From positions 186,001-250,000 of the forward strand of contig BCKT01000005.1 of NCBI GenBank assembly GCA_003116875.1: a stretch of 64,000 nt of DNA. The letters run 5' to 3'. Under the pieces are notes generated by a model. It did no database searches, was not told the DNA's origin, and was given only the letters and a program-made list of their open reading frames with translations. Position numbers and translations under genes: made by a program. This DNA comes from Takashimella koratensis (lineage: Eukaryota > Basidiomycota > Tremellomycetes > Trichosporonales > Tetragoniomycetaceae). Below are positions 21,977 through 32,237 of the stretch, piece by piece (position 1 is the stretch's first letter; every line of letters begins with the position of its first letter).

Positions 21977-22119
21977 GCCACACTTCGGGTCATACTACTG
22001 CCCGACACTCCCAGAGTCCAGCTTCGTAGACCGATACTGACTCGTTCCCGCACCATGCAGATGTTGATTCATGTTGACCTCAAACGGCATTTGGCCTCAC
22101 CGGATCGCTAGTCCGCATA

Positions 22120-22820
22120 ATGACACGCAAGTATCCTACTTCTTCGTGGCAACTTTGGCTGACTAGTCATACCTTATAGGAACTGGTTCGTGGTGGCGGT
22201 GCGTACGTTGAATCGCGAGCCGCAATATTTCGTCCAGAAGTACGGGAAAGTGAGTGTGCGATGTTGCCTGTCCGTAATCAACTCACCAAGCTCCCAGATG
22301 CATAAACACAAGGGTTATTACAAGATTCCATATGGATTTACTTTCGTCATTCGTCGAGACCTGCCCACGAGCGTGTCTATGGCAATCATCAACATGTATA
22401 ACGGTAGTGACGCGGCCCTTAAAGGGCTGATCGATGGGTTGGATCGAGGAGCCCGTGAGTAGCAACGATAGTGACGGGCAAGCTACGGTGATAGGGCTAA
22501 CTTTTCGATCAGACCCACCTGTTCTGGTCGAGCAACAAGATATGCTTGAATGGGCAGCCGATGGGCTTCGAGCAGCTTTCGCGACTTTCTTGGGCGGTCC
22601 GCCCGGCATTCTTTTCAACAATGGGATCAACGCATTCAGAGAACGAGTCAACCGCAAACATGACTGTGTGGTAGCTCACGACATGGTGGGCTTTCAGTCG
22701 ATTACTGAGCTACCTGTCGGCGAAGTTTGTAGACGCAAGGAGTTCCACCTCAGGCAGCAGCAGCACCTTGGATCTCATACTCAGTACGAGGTGGGCTGGA
22801 AGATAACGCGCCACGCATAA
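22120..22820 (+). CDS. Hypothetical protein, three exons
   Basis: Not recognised. The proposed structure is a 12-nt first exon (ATG ACA CGC AA), then NWFVVAVRTLNREPQYFVQK, then MHKHKGYYKIPYGFTFVIRR through DGLDRGA, then HPPVLVEQQDMLEW to the stop at 22820. Introns start GTATCC, GTGAGT and GTGAGT and end in TAG, CAG and CAG; about 200 residues. There are no membrane segments. It lies about 140 bp downstream of the GTPase in the same direction and could be an additional domain lost from it or an independent gene; the GTPase frame has its own stop at 21976. Confidence 0.45.
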
Positions 22821-23139
22821 GGTCGCAGACTTTCTAGACCGTGTGGAGAACGTTGTTCATGTTCCTTTATTAAAAAAGTCTGTATTGTCATGAAAGGGGA
22901 TGTATTCCAGTCTTCGCCCATCTCTCGCATACCCAAAGACGACATGATCTCTCACAAGCGGATACTGCCTAGCACAAGCTATCTCTGAATCCTTCGCCCC
23001 TCTCAGTCGTACTGCATGAGCCCTTGACATCGAACAGCCGTTCGACATGTTTGCAAGTCGTTCTTGCACCTGTCGGACTCAAAAAGCATCGAAAAATCAA
23101 ATGGTCTGATATTCTTCCGAGTAGCTCACGGGAGATATG
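22821..23139. other. Spacer between convergent genes
   Basis: About 320 bp between the end of the hypothetical gene and the end of array pseudogene 16. I see nothing recognisable in it. Confidence 0.4.
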
Positions 23140-24214
23140 TCAAATGTTCACGGAAGCGGTGGTGTTTATTCGCAACTGGACTTTGCGTTCGATCAGTTCA
23201 AGTATCACTGCAGGGTGCCGACCGTGTCGCACGTCAGGGGGGACGATCGCCGGGGCTACATCGTTCCGCATATCGTCGATGAGTGGGATGAAGAACGATG
23301 TGTTTTTGCGAGTGCTGGGGTAGGACGAGTGTGACGCGTTTCACGTGCTCGGTAAGGCGGAACCCTTGAAGAATGGAAACGAGGGCAATACTTGGGAAGC
23401 GGAAGATGTGGTGTTCCGGCCGGAGAGTGAGGAGCAATGGGCATACGCCGTATTGGTGTTTGGCTTTGATGAAGCCCTTGGGCTGCCTTCCGTCGAGAAC
23501 GAGGGTTTTGACTCGGTTGAGGGAGACGTCAGTCGGCACGTCAAAGGTGTACTGCTTAAGCCAGGCCGAGTGAGAGTATTGATGGAACCCCTCGGCAAAG
23601 TCGTCGTTTTGGAATTCGCAGTCAATCCGATGGTTCTCGTCGATGTCAGAGTAAGAGGTCGACGCATCGCTACCTCAGCCGGAAGGATACCATGGAGAGT
23701 GGAGTCAACCGGGAGGTCGTAGAATGGGTGCATCGGGGGTTCTGTTGCTTGATCAGCGTTGAGACAAGTTGGACCTCACCTGGTTCGGCTGACTCGAAGG
23801 CGTCTTCTGTGCCCCGGTCTGTCTCTTTGAGGTCGAAGAGAGAGCTCTCAAAGAAATCTTCGATGAACTGGGGAGTCGCCTTCGGTCCTCGGAGGCAGAG
23901 ACAAGCTCGGTGCGGGAAGAGTGTGAGGACCCGAGTATATGCCGCATCAAGTCGGCCCTCAGAGTTGCTGGCATGCGCTTCGGACACAATGACGGCTTGC
24001 CGATCACGACGTGACGGTAAAGAGCGCGGATGACGGGTTCGTACCATGCCTTGGAGACGGTGGCGAGAGGCGCGAGCTGTTTCCCAGGAAGGTCGTACAC
24101 GAGCGAGCGGAGGATTTCGGGGTTGTTGAGAGGGTGAACTCGGGTCGGCGTCACTGGGTTGGATGATGGAACCAGGTATGGAGGAGGCTTGTTGTGGCGA
24201 GAGCGGGTGAACAT
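23140..24214 (-). pseudogene. F-box-like array member 16, multiply frameshifted
   Basis: The ATG at 24214 opens HPLNNPEILRSLVYDLPGKQ and ATVSKAWYEPVIRALYRHVVIG, very close to member 17. The frame then shifts near 23945-23965, and the signature TRVLTLFPHRACLCLRGP and DFFESSLFD follow in the second frame. Between 23650 and 23700 the frame changes again to reach RVKTLVLDGRQP, YGVCPLLLTLRPEH and VKRVTLVLP. At a T5 run (23303-23307) another shift is needed for FFIPLIDDMRNDVAP. A stop at 23140 then truncates the last third present in member 17. Up to three independent lesions make this a clear pseudogene of the member 17 type. Confidence 0.75.
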
Positions 24215-25106
24215 GGCTAGTGGCTGCCAGGATGGCAGGACTCGAATGGGTGAAAGATGCTACAGAGGAGAGTGAGAGAGAGAGTGAAGTGCGAGGTGGC
24301 ATGACAGCGATGCGTGGGAAACGACTTGCGCCCTCATCACTGCGCAATGGTCGCTAGGCGTGTTGAAATCTGGTGAACTGTTACGGGACTTGTAACAGCT
24401 AGCAGTATATGTACGCACCAGGAATCTGAGTACAGGATTCCTGGTATTGAACCTTTTGGCGTGACATTGTGGTTAAGCGTACATAACACCGTGACACTAA
24501 CCCCGTGATCCATCCGCTGAACAAGAGGGTCTGCGGTGACGATGGCGTGTGTGGATACAAAGATCAGCATTTGCTACATTTCCCCGGGCGCTGTGTTTTC
24601 CCCTGTTCCACTTCCTTCCACCCAGTTGACGTGTCAGGCTGACTATGGACGACCTACATATCCTCAGACAGACATCTATGACAGTGCAGCCCATCCCATG
24701 TACCTTTCCATGCACATATATGCATAGAGTACATGATATGTGCTCGGTGTTTTTCGCATAGAGTGACCGCCGCGAGGAGGCATAAAGTAGTGGACTGGAG
24801 AGGTGGATGAGGATGTGGAAAGAGTATTTGGTCCTATTCTGGTCCTGTCGCGTATCTGGATGTGGGTCGACGGTCGCTTGTTCTTCCAACGTCGATATGT
24901 CACAAGTTGCTAGTCTGTCGCCTATCGTTCGCCTATTGTTCGCCAATGGTCTGTCGTTGTCCGTTGCTATCGTCGTGATGGTACGTTGTGTCTGCTGGTC
25001 TCCTCCGAATGGTATATGCTGGCCCCGCATCTGCATCCTCTCCATCATCGCCCTCGCCCTCGCCCTGGCCCTCGCCTTTGCCTTCCATGTCGTTGCACCT
25101 CCCCCC
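24215..25106. other. Spacer between members 16 and 17
   Basis: About 890 bp, the longest gene-free stretch inside the minus-strand array. I see no family motif, RNA gene or transposon feature. Confidence 0.4.
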
Positions 25107-26444
25107 TCACTGCAGCTCGAAACGCGTCTTCACCTGCTCGATCTCTTGCTCCAGCGCACCATCCCAGTCAAAGTCGACGAATCCCTTGGCGTCGTACACT
25201 TGAAGAGCACTGCGAAGCTTGGCCATCCATTCCTTGTTCTTGCTGACGCGCTCGCCTTGCATGTCACCGTATTCGTGGGCCGCCGCTTTGACGAGAGACG
25301 ACTTGAGTTTGGAGATATCCTTTTTCTCCATCGTATGAAGAACAAAGATACGGATGGGCTTGGTGTTTTCCGGCTGCGCGAGGAACCGTTCGGCGATGAG
25401 GCAGGCCAGTTCGCTTTCCTCGGAAAAATGAAGGCTGTCCTCCTCAGGAGTACGAGTGATGACGATATCGAGCGTAATGCTGTATCGGAAATCTTCCATC
25501 AACGGGACGAAGAAAAGAGTGAGCTGATCGACGACATCAGGCATGACGAGGGTGAGTCGAGTAACGAGACGGTCCACTCCGAAAGCGTGAGCGGCAATCT
25601 TCAATTCCATTGTCGGGCGACGAAGGATAAGGTGCGGCGGCCGGGTAGTAAAAAGCAGTGGGCAGACTCCGAACTTGTGTTCGGTTTTCCTGCGACGATT
25701 GGGCTTGAGGTTGTCCCCGTCAAGAACGAGCGTCTGAACGGTGTCAATAGCTTTGATGTTGTGCGCTGTGCAGCGGATCTCGGCTCGGCGGCTTTGAAGT
25801 TCGAACATCGGCTCCAAACGAGGATCGGTGAAGAAATCGTAGTCCTCATCGTCCCAATCGATCTCAACCTTGCCTTCGATATCCCACATGTCGTCGTACA
25901 TGTCGTGGTATCTGTGGTAGTCTGGGTCGCGCAGGTAATCCCACTCCGAGTCGACATCCCCGTTCTCCGACGTCGATTCGTTTGGGAAAAAGGAGGCAAT
26001 CATTGCAGAGATCATGCGTTTGAGGTGGTCGTCGGTATCCTCTTGGTCTTGGTTTTCGGTGTCGGGCTCGAACAAGCGGCTCTCGAAAAAGTGTTCAATC
26101 GAGCGCTCCTTCTTGACTTTGGGACGAAGACAGAAGCAGGAGCGGTGCAGGAAGACGGTGATGACTCGTGTGCGAGCGAGCCAAGGCGAACGAAGGTCGA
26201 TCGGGAGACGGGGACCTTTGAAACCGGGACGCCTTCCGATGACAATGTGCTTGTAAAGCGCTCGCTTTGCCGGTGTGCACCACGCGTGAGAGACGGTGGC
26301 AAGTTGAGCAAGTTGTTTGCCGGGAAGATCTTCGAGGACGGCATCAAGGAACTCGGGATGGTTGAGAGGGTGGTTGAGTTGAGGAGTGACGGGTTTGGTA
26401 GATGGGAGGAGGTACGGCGGCGGTTCTCTTTTGCGAGGGGGCAT
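25107..26444 (-). CDS. F-box-like array member 17, intact single exon
   Basis: A single uninterrupted frame of 445 residues from the ATG at 26444 (MPPRKREPPP). F-box-like segment: NHPLNHPEFLDAVLEDLPGK, then ATVSHAWCTPAKRALYKHIVIG. Signature: TRVITVFLHRSCFCLRP. A very acidic middle region follows (the Asp/Glu/Tyr-rich stretch around WDYLRDPDYHRYHDMYDD). Next come DTVQTLVLDGD, FGVCPLLFTTRPPHLIL and TRLTLVMPDV, and the C-terminus FVDFDWDGALEQEIEQVKTR is a variant of the D-W-E-G ending. There is no intron at the usual place. It is the best template for judging pseudogene 16. Confidence 0.82.
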   Translation of the reverse strand: MPPRKREPPPYLLPSTKPVTPQLNHPLNHPEFLDAVLEDLPGKQLAQLATVSHAWCTPAKRALYKHIVIGRRPGFKGPRLPIDLRSPWLARTRVITVFLHRSCFCLRPKVKKERSIEHFFESRLFEPDTENQDQEDTDDHLKRMISAMIASFFPNESTSENGDVDSEWDYLRDPDYHRYHDMYDDMWDIEGKVEIDWDDEDYDFFTDPRLEPMFELQSRRAEIRCTAHNIKAIDTVQTLVLDGDNLKPNRRRKTEHKFGVCPLLFTTRPPHLILRRPTMELKIAAHAFGVDRLVTRLTLVMPDVVDQLTLFFVPLMEDFRYSITLDIVITRTPEEDSLHFSEESELACLIAERFLAQPENTKPIRIFVLHTMEKKDISKLKSSLVKAAAHEYGDMQGERVSKNKEWMAKLRSALQVYDAKGFVDFDWDGALEQEIEQVKTRFELQ

Positions 26445-26947
26445 CTTGGGTGGATTGCCGGGCGAGAAAGAGAGGGCGGGACTGGTGAGCGAGTGGGCGA
26501 CGTGTGAATGCGTCTCGGCGTGTCGGCGTTGGACTTGGTCGAGGAGGAGAGGGAAGGAAAAGAAGAGGGCGGGTGACGACGTGCAGCTGACTGGACTGGT
26601 TATCGTTGTTGCGGTGGGTCTGGACTTTGATGAATTGATGGCTTTCATCAAAGGACCCCAAGGACCGTGTCGGGCAGGCCCCCATCACTGTCCAAGCAGT
26701 TATCTCACTGGAGCCGTATCCAAGAGCGAGTCGGGTAGCCCCAAGAGACTGCTGTGCTACCCGACGCGGCTACCTTCCTCTCAGACTACAGCGACGAGCA
26801 TTGTAACCATGAAAGTGCATCATTGACATCTGTCTATGTCACTATCACAAATCGGATAGTTTCAAACTACCGTCTAGTCAAACATCTCCATCATGGCACT
26901 TCCCGCTCTTCGAGGTGCCGTTCTTCCCGTCCAACCTCTGGAAGCAT
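26445..26947. other. Spacer between members 17 and 18
   Basis: About 500 bp. It contains the promoter of member 17 and the 3' flank of the short member 18. No other feature seen. Confidence 0.4.
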
Positions 26948-27202
26948 TCACATGCTGTCCATCGCCTCTTCGGAAATCCCCCCATGAGAATTGGTCTCGC
27001 GCATGGCTTCCACCCCAACAAACCTCACTCGGTTCAACAAGGAATTCGTCGCTTCGATGATCGAGAGAATGGTCCACAGGTTTTCGCTTGCCGATAATGT
27101 TGCACTCACCCATGCGATAGCCGGCAGATCTCGCCTGGGAATGAAACTCAAGATCAGGAACAGGATGACCGTGTTGCTGAGCGCGACTGTGGAATGGGGC
27201 AT
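26948..27202 (-). pseudogene. F-box-like array member 18, internally deleted mini-copy
   Basis: An 84-residue open frame that joins the extreme N-terminal part of a member 19-like gene (TVILFLILSFIPRRDLPAIA) directly to the C-terminal part (RVRFVGVEAMRETNSHGGIS). In members 19 and 20 these parts are about 300 residues apart. The join is in frame and ends with a normal stop. Only half an F-box remains. I call it a deletion pseudogene, but it could be translated as a truncated, possibly dominant-negative product. Confidence 0.6.
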
Positions 27203-27329
27203 GGTGGTGGATGGTTTAAAGACAAGAGTGTGTGAAAATTGCGAACTTGCAGGGCTCTCTCAGGCTCAAACCCTGTTTGCAATACAGTCCATGATGCACG
27301 CGGTCACACTGAGTCATACCATACACCCT

Positions 27330-28367
27330 CTACGATGCATTCCCTTCAGTAACTGCCGGCGCTTTGCACAACGACTCCAACTCCTTGTCGTCAAAGCCCC
27401 CATTCCACCTCGTCTCTCGTATGGCTTCCACTCCCACAAACATCGACTTTCTGATGATCTCTCGGGTTCCTTCCACACGTTTGAGCTTTGCCTCCTCGGT
27501 CTCCGGAGTCGCCAGCGCCCTGCTCAGTAGCGAGTCGACTGGCTGAGAAGTCGAAATTCGACCCTCGCTTATGAGGGAGCGAACCGAATGGAAATGCTCA
27601 GCGGTTGTGGATAAAAGGTTGAATACGGTGATTTCGGACGGCAAGTACTTGGCGTGTACGACGACAGCTTCGAGCGTGTGAAAAATGTAATGAATAATAG
27701 AAGTCAAACCGTAGGCCTCGGTGCGAAAGTAAGAAAAATCAAGCTCGCGGTCGGAGAGGTAAGGTTCGGCGAAGATCATGCGCAATGTTTTTAGTTTTGG
27801 GAGTGACTTGAAAAGGCTGGAGAGGTCAAAGTAAGGGACTGTCCATGGAGCGAAGACCAATGTGAGAGTATCGACGTTGGCGATGACTTCGGCAACATCA
27901 TCGGGCGTCCACCAGGTCGAGCTGTAGTGGAGGACGAGATGACGAGGTCGGATAGACTTGATTACTGGAGAAATGTCTCTCAGCTTCCCACGAATGATCA
28001 AAGTCTCGACGGCTTTGAGGTGACCTTTGGGAACATTGGTGCTGTGTTGTATCTCAACTGTGGATTGGGAGGTGGACGACGTAGGAGACGAAGACTTGTA
28101 AGGGTAGGTAAAGTATGGGTAGAGGTCGAGGATATGGGTGTAACGAGCTGATGGAGTCTGCAGGTCAACGCAGCGCGGAAAAGGTGGTCTAGATCGTTTA
28201 CTGCCGATAGTGACTCGACGATACAGGTGTCGGGCGGCCGGGTCGTGCCAGTCAATACATACGCGAGCGATGGATGGGAGTTGGGAAACAGGGAGGTGTC
28301 CAAAGACGAGGTGAAGAACCCGCGAGTTGAAGAGAGCGCGGTGGGGGGTTGAGTTGGTAGAAGGCAT
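27330..28367 (-). CDS. F-box-like array member 19
   Basis: A single exon of 345 residues from the ATG at 28367 (MPSTNSTPHR). F-box-like segment: FNSRVLHLVFGHLPVSQLPS, then ARVCIDWHDPAARHLYRRVTIG. The Cys signature is degenerate (ARYTHILDLYPYFTYPY). It continues with AVETLIIRGKL, SIRPRHLVLHYSS and VDTLTLVFAPW, and ends with MFVGVEAIRETRWNGGFDDK. This third type of ending is shared with members 18 and 20 and replaces D-W-E-G. Intact. Confidence 0.75.
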   Translation of the reverse strand: MPSTNSTPHRALFNSRVLHLVFGHLPVSQLPSIARVCIDWHDPAARHLYRRVTIGSKRSRPPFPRCVDLQTPSARYTHILDLYPYFTYPYKSSSPTSSTSQSTVEIQHSTNVPKGHLKAVETLIIRGKLRDISPVIKSIRPRHLVLHYSSTWWTPDDVAEVIANVDTLTLVFAPWTVPYFDLSSLFKSLPKLKTLRMIFAEPYLSDRELDFSYFRTEAYGLTSIIHYIFHTLEAVVVHAKYLPSEITVFNLLSTTAEHFHSVRSLISEGRISTSQPVDSLLSRALATPETEEAKLKRVEGTREIIRKSMFVGVEAIRETRWNGGFDDKELESLCKAPAVTEGNAS

Positions 28368-28486
28368 GGTGAGCGATGGTCCAAGTGTAAACCGGAAAAC
28401 CAAACGTGTCAAACGTTTTGAAGAGCTGAAGAGATTAAGCCAAAATCGACCGTGGGAATCTAAAAATAACGGCGACTTACATGTTT

Positions 28487-29581
28487 CTAATCGACAGCCT
28501 GGAAGCGGTCGCGACAATACTCGTCGATCTCCTCCCTGGTGAACCCCCCATGCCAATCCGTCTTCCGCATTTCTTCGGCTCCGACCAACTTCAATCGCTC
28601 CGCCACGGTTTTGGTTCGCTCGAGACGTTTGATAAGCGCTTGGGGTGTGTCTCCCCGTCTACGTTCGCCCCGAACAACCAAGTCGTTGGTAGAAATCGTT
28701 GCATCCGTAAGAGATTGTCGAACAGCTTTGAAGTGAGTTGACGATGTAGAGACGAGGTTGTAAATGGTAAGTGTCTTGGGAAGGTCGTGAGCGTAGTCGA
28801 CAATCTGGCAAATGCAACGAACAATGATGTTGATCGTGATGTTGATACCCGAGTGCAAGCCTTGACCAACGGTGATGAACGGAGGACGGGGCCCAACGAT
28901 GATGAAACGTAGGCATTCGAATGAGCCAATGTCACGCAGGATCTCAAGTACTTCGTTTGGGAAGCACCAAGGGCTGTCGTCGGGGTAACGATACCTGCCC
29001 TGCGTGATTTCCAATGTCAAGTCTTCGACTTGTGACACGGCTTCACGCAGATAATGGCCAACCTGCGTGCAAGTTCTGATAGGGGAATAGAGAACCAAGT
29101 GACGAGGGCGGATACTCTCTAGAATCGCCAAAGTACTCTGGTCGTGATCATAACACCATGGTTTTCGTATCACCAATGTGTCGATCGCCTCAAGGAACGC
29201 TCCTCGAACTCCGTCAATTTCGCCACCGACAATGTCGTAGATGTATGGGTGCTTCTTGCTCTTCGCCTTCATACTCCCGAGCATTGGGTCATTCTCCTTC
29301 CCAGGTGGATACTTTCGTCTTAGCCTAATACGCTGTGCAAGCTCAAGTACTCGGCTGAGACGCAGCCATGGGGTCTCGAGGTTGACGCGCTGCTCGTTGG
29401 GATCCAGGGTGAATGGGAGGAGAAATCGAATTCGAGTATACAAGACCCGCATAGCCGCGTCGTACCACGCTTGACAAACTTGTGCTACCGAGGGGAGCTG
29501 AGATCGAGGGATGTTTGTGAAAACCAGGATCAGGATGTGAGACGTTGTGAGAGCGACACCAGTCGCTGAGTAGTCGACCAT
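28487..29581 (-). CDS. F-box-like array member 20
   Basis: A single exon of 364 residues from the ATG at 29581 (MVDYSATGVA). F-box-like segment: TTSHILILVFTNIPRSQLPS, then AQVCQAWYDAAMRVLYTRIRF. It lacks the Cys signature. It continues with AIDTLVIRKPW, SIRPRHLVLYSP and VEDLTLEITQG, and ends with LKLVGAEEMRKTDWHGGFTR followed by EEIDEYC. Sister of member 19; intact. An in-frame ATG lies further upstream (29674), but the chosen start aligns with member 19. Confidence 0.75.
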   Translation of the reverse strand: MVDYSATGVALTTSHILILVFTNIPRSQLPSVAQVCQAWYDAAMRVLYTRIRFLLPFTLDPNEQRVNLETPWLRLSRVLELAQRIRLRRKYPPGKENDPMLGSMKAKSKKHPYIYDIVGGEIDGVRGAFLEAIDTLVIRKPWCYDHDQSTLAILESIRPRHLVLYSPIRTCTQVGHYLREAVSQVEDLTLEITQGRYRYPDDSPWCFPNEVLEILRDIGSFECLRFIIVGPRPPFITVGQGLHSGINITINIIVRCICQIVDYAHDLPKTLTIYNLVSTSSTHFKAVRQSLTDATISTNDLVVRGERRRGDTPQALIKRLERTKTVAERLKLVGAEEMRKTDWHGGFTREEIDEYCRDRFQAVD

Positions 29582-29686
29582 GGTTGAGCGGCAATGGTAT
29601 TTTGGATAAACGCGGCAAGCCAGTGCTCGGTTCACAGCAAACAAAAACTGATGCATTCTCAAAGGCCTCGCCATTCCTTCACAGCG

Positions 29687-30907
29687 CTAACCAGGCGTGG
29701 CGCCGATCATTCCACTCAAATACCTCGCCCGATTGTACCGCTCCTTGAGCGCCTGCAACTCTTCCTTTCCCATCACCCCTTCCCAGTCTTCGCTCAGCAC
29801 TCTCTCGGGCTGCGCATGGACCTGCATGGGGGTGAGGTAAGCAATGCACTTCTCCGTCGGCGATTCGCGGTCGTGTTGGTGGAACCACGCATTCCACTCA
29901 GCCGAAGCAATTGTAGGTTGTCGGAACCTGAGAGCTACAGCTTGCTCATACTGGATCGCTCTTTCCAAAGGGTGTTCGAGATAATCGAGGCTGAAGACGG
30001 ACAGGCGGCGGGTCAAACAGCTCTCTGGTGGCCCATTGATCCAGTTACCGTCGCGCAAGGCATCAATGGCTAGAGCGATTTGAGCTACTGTATCCGAGGT
30101 TTGAACGGTGGCAAATTCAATGAGGAGATCTCTCATGTGACGGCCTGAAAAGGTCAAAATCCGAACGTGACAGTCATCGCCGACGGGGAGCGCACGGAGG
30201 ATGCTTTGAACGCAGCCCGGGACGCCAAAGTCGAATCGGGAGTCGAGGATGAGGGTGAGCGTCTGGCACGATGCCGCCCATGCGCGGAATTGACTAGCCT
30301 CTGCCTCGGTCAAGTTCAACTTGGCGATCGGAACATGCATGACGATCTGTCGAGGTCGAATGTGGGTCGCTAGCGGACAGCGGTGTCGGTACCTCTCGGG
30401 AAATGTGATGGTCAGGTTGGTGTAGTCCCGAGCGTGAAGGACTAGTGTGGAAATTTGGGCTAATTCGGTAAGGTTTGGATGCCTTAAAACCGGAAGCAGG
30501 TCGCAAGTGTGTTTGCTCAAGTGCGGGCGGTACGTGAACACCTTGGTTACTGATTGCAGATGCGGCAGTGTGATCTCTTGAAAGGTTGTGGAGACCGGCT
30601 TGTGGGTGATAGAACTTGCCACTGTCCTGAACCTCTCGCCTAGACTGCCTAGGCTGGAATGAAGTCGGCGACGAGGGGCGAGAGAGGAGCCGAGGATGAC
30701 GTGAGTGTATAGGTAATGGGACGCCGCGGCATGGAACGCCTTTGAGACACGGAGACACAAGTAGAGCTCGGACCTGGAATAGGAGCGAAATATGTCGAGG
30801 AGGAGCTCGAAATCGTTGAGCGGGTGCTGGTCCGTCGGGTAGATCGGGTTTGGCTTTGAGTGAGTTGTGCGTGCCAGCATGAGTGGGATGATAGTTGTAG
30901 GCTTCAT
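29687..30907 (-). CDS. F-box-like array member 21
   Basis: A single exon of 406 residues, start taken at 30907 (MKPTTIIPLM); 30880 is also possible. F-box-like segment: HPLNDFELLLDIFRSYSRSE, then LRVSKAFHAAASHYLYTHVILG. It continues with ISTLVLHARDY, CPLATHIRPRQIVMHVP and QTLTLILDSRF, and ends VLSEDWEGVMGKEELQALKE. The Cys signature is not evident after the F-box. Intact member of the D-W-E-G subgroup. Confidence 0.75.
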   Translation of the reverse strand: MKPTTIIPLMLARTTHSKPNPIYPTDQHPLNDFELLLDIFRSYSRSELYLCLRVSKAFHAAASHYLYTHVILGSSLAPRRRLHSSLGSLGERFRTVASSITHKPVSTTFQEITLPHLQSVTKVFTYRPHLSKHTCDLLPVLRHPNLTELAQISTLVLHARDYTNLTITFPERYRHRCPLATHIRPRQIVMHVPIAKLNLTEAEASQFRAWAASCQTLTLILDSRFDFGVPGCVQSILRALPVGDDCHVRILTFSGRHMRDLLIEFATVQTSDTVAQIALAIDALRDGNWINGPPESCLTRRLSVFSLDYLEHPLERAIQYEQAVALRFRQPTIASAEWNAWFHQHDRESPTEKCIAYLTPMQVHAQPERVLSEDWEGVMGKEELQALKERYNRARYLSGMIGATPG

Positions 30908-30989
30908 GAGTGGAGCTTGGTGTAGACGAATGGGATGAAGAGAGGAGAAGTCAAGTTGCTGTGAGTAGACCCACATGCATTAAACGTAT

Positions 30990-32237
30990 CTAATACAAAT
31001 ATGAGGTCGTTTCAACTGTCGAGGAATCAAGGTTTGGCGACCAGAGCGGGTGACGAGTCGTCAAACCTTGTTTTCCCGCGTCTCTGCCTTGCACCGTCAA
31101 TAATCTCTTCCAGCTCCTTCTCTCTATGATCCCTTCCCAGTGAAGCTTCAAATACTCGCCAAGACCAACAAACTCCACCGCCCGAAGAGCTACTTGCGGC
31201 ACATCGTCCCTACTTTTGATTCCCCGTATACTTGCCATCGGCTTCCGATCTCGTTGATTCCAGAACTGGTAAAAGATCACCTCGATGAGGTTGCGGATAA
31301 ACCGAAACAACCTATTGCGCTGGTCGTAAGTGCGACGGACGAGGTCGTAAATGCGAACGGGGTTGGACGGGCTCTCGAGGACCTTGGGAGTGATGAGACG
31401 CGAGAGCTGCTCGGGCTTGGTGTAGCAGTCGGTGAGAGCTCGGCCGAGGAGTACGATGCGGATAGGGACGGAGGGGTTCAAGATGCCGTAGAGGAACAAG
31501 GGAGGGAACATGTGGTGGTCAATTCGAGGGGACCGAGTAACCCAAGTGAAGGTCTCGACTGATGGCCATGAGCGGATTCGGGGTGCACCAACGTGACCTG
31601 AGCGAGCAAACCAGCTCCAAAAGTCGCTGCTCCCTCGGTCATCGCGGATGATCAGGTTCCGAGGTTGCGAGAGGAAGTAGACGGGACACGAGCACATCTC
31701 GGTGATCAACTCGTCTGCCCCCGTCAGCAATGGTCGGGACCTGTGAACAGAGCACTTACCCCCAAGATCTAGAAGGCTGGTTACGTCTAGTGGTAGCCGC
31801 TCCGACCCCGTCCGCCGCTTGATTCCCGCTTTGTAGTCGTTATACTCCGAGGCAAGGACGAGTGTCTCGATTGAAGGTGCCGGCGACAGGGCAGTCGTCT
31901 GCGGCCTGGTGTCTTTGTGACAGGCATCGGCCAGCTGACCATCTGTGAGAGGGTTGGGAGAGCATTGCGCATGAGGGTAGATAGTAGCGACGCGGGCGCG
32001 GTGGACATGTGGGGAAGTCAGGTCGATCAGCTGGCGAGGGGTACCTAAGGACTCAAGCGGCGGCGGGCGGATTACAATGTGCTGATAGAGCAAAGCGACA
32101 GCAGCTGTATAGAAAGCTGGAGATACCGAAGCGCAGGACGCGAGCTGCTTGGCCGATAGATGGGATAGGATCTGTCGAAACAGATCATGGTTGGTAAGCG
32201 GGTGCATGGGGTGACCACTGGATGAGGAATGAGTCAT
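30990..32237 (-). CDS. F-box-like array member 22
   Basis: From the ATG at 32237 (MTHSSSSGHP) it carries HPLTNHDLFRQILSHLSAKQ and ASVSPAFYTAAVALLYQHIVI, then the signature ARVATIYPHAQCSPN. It continues with SIETLVLASEY, CPVYFLSQPRNLIIRDD and VETFTWVTRSP, and ends YLKLHWEGIIERRSWKRL, a variant of D-W-E-G with His for Asp. A 45-nt intron with GTAAGT, a TGCTGAC branch and GGCAG lies in the middle. Its length is a multiple of three and it contains no stop, so retained and spliced forms would differ by 15 residues. About 400 residues when spliced. Confidence 0.75.
   Translation of the reverse strand: MTHSSSSGHPMHPLTNHDLFRQILSHLSAKQLASCASVSPAFYTAAVALLYQHIVIRPPPLESLGTPRQLIDLTSPHVHRARVATIYPHAQCSPNPLTDGQLADACHKDTRPQTTALSPAPSIETLVLASEYNDYKAGIKRRTGSERLPLDVTSLLDLGGKCSVHRSRPLLTGADELITEMCSCPVYFLSQPRNLIIRDDRGSSDFWSWFARSGHVGAPRIRSWPSVETFTWVTRSPRIDHHMFPPLFLYGILNPSVPIRIVLLGRALTDCYTKPEQLSRLITPKVLESPSNPVRIYDLVRRTYDQRNRLFRFIRNLIEVIFYQFWNQRDRKPMASIRGIKSRDDVPQVALRAVEFVGLGEYLKLHWEGIIERRSWKRLLTVQGRDAGKQGLTTRHPLWSPNLDSSTVETTSYLY

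Noticed and set aside
24807..26507. A 566-codon open frame on the plus strand across member 17
   Set aside because: It is antisense to the intact member 17, has no family motif, and its composition is that expected from the complement of an acidic, GC-rich coding exon.
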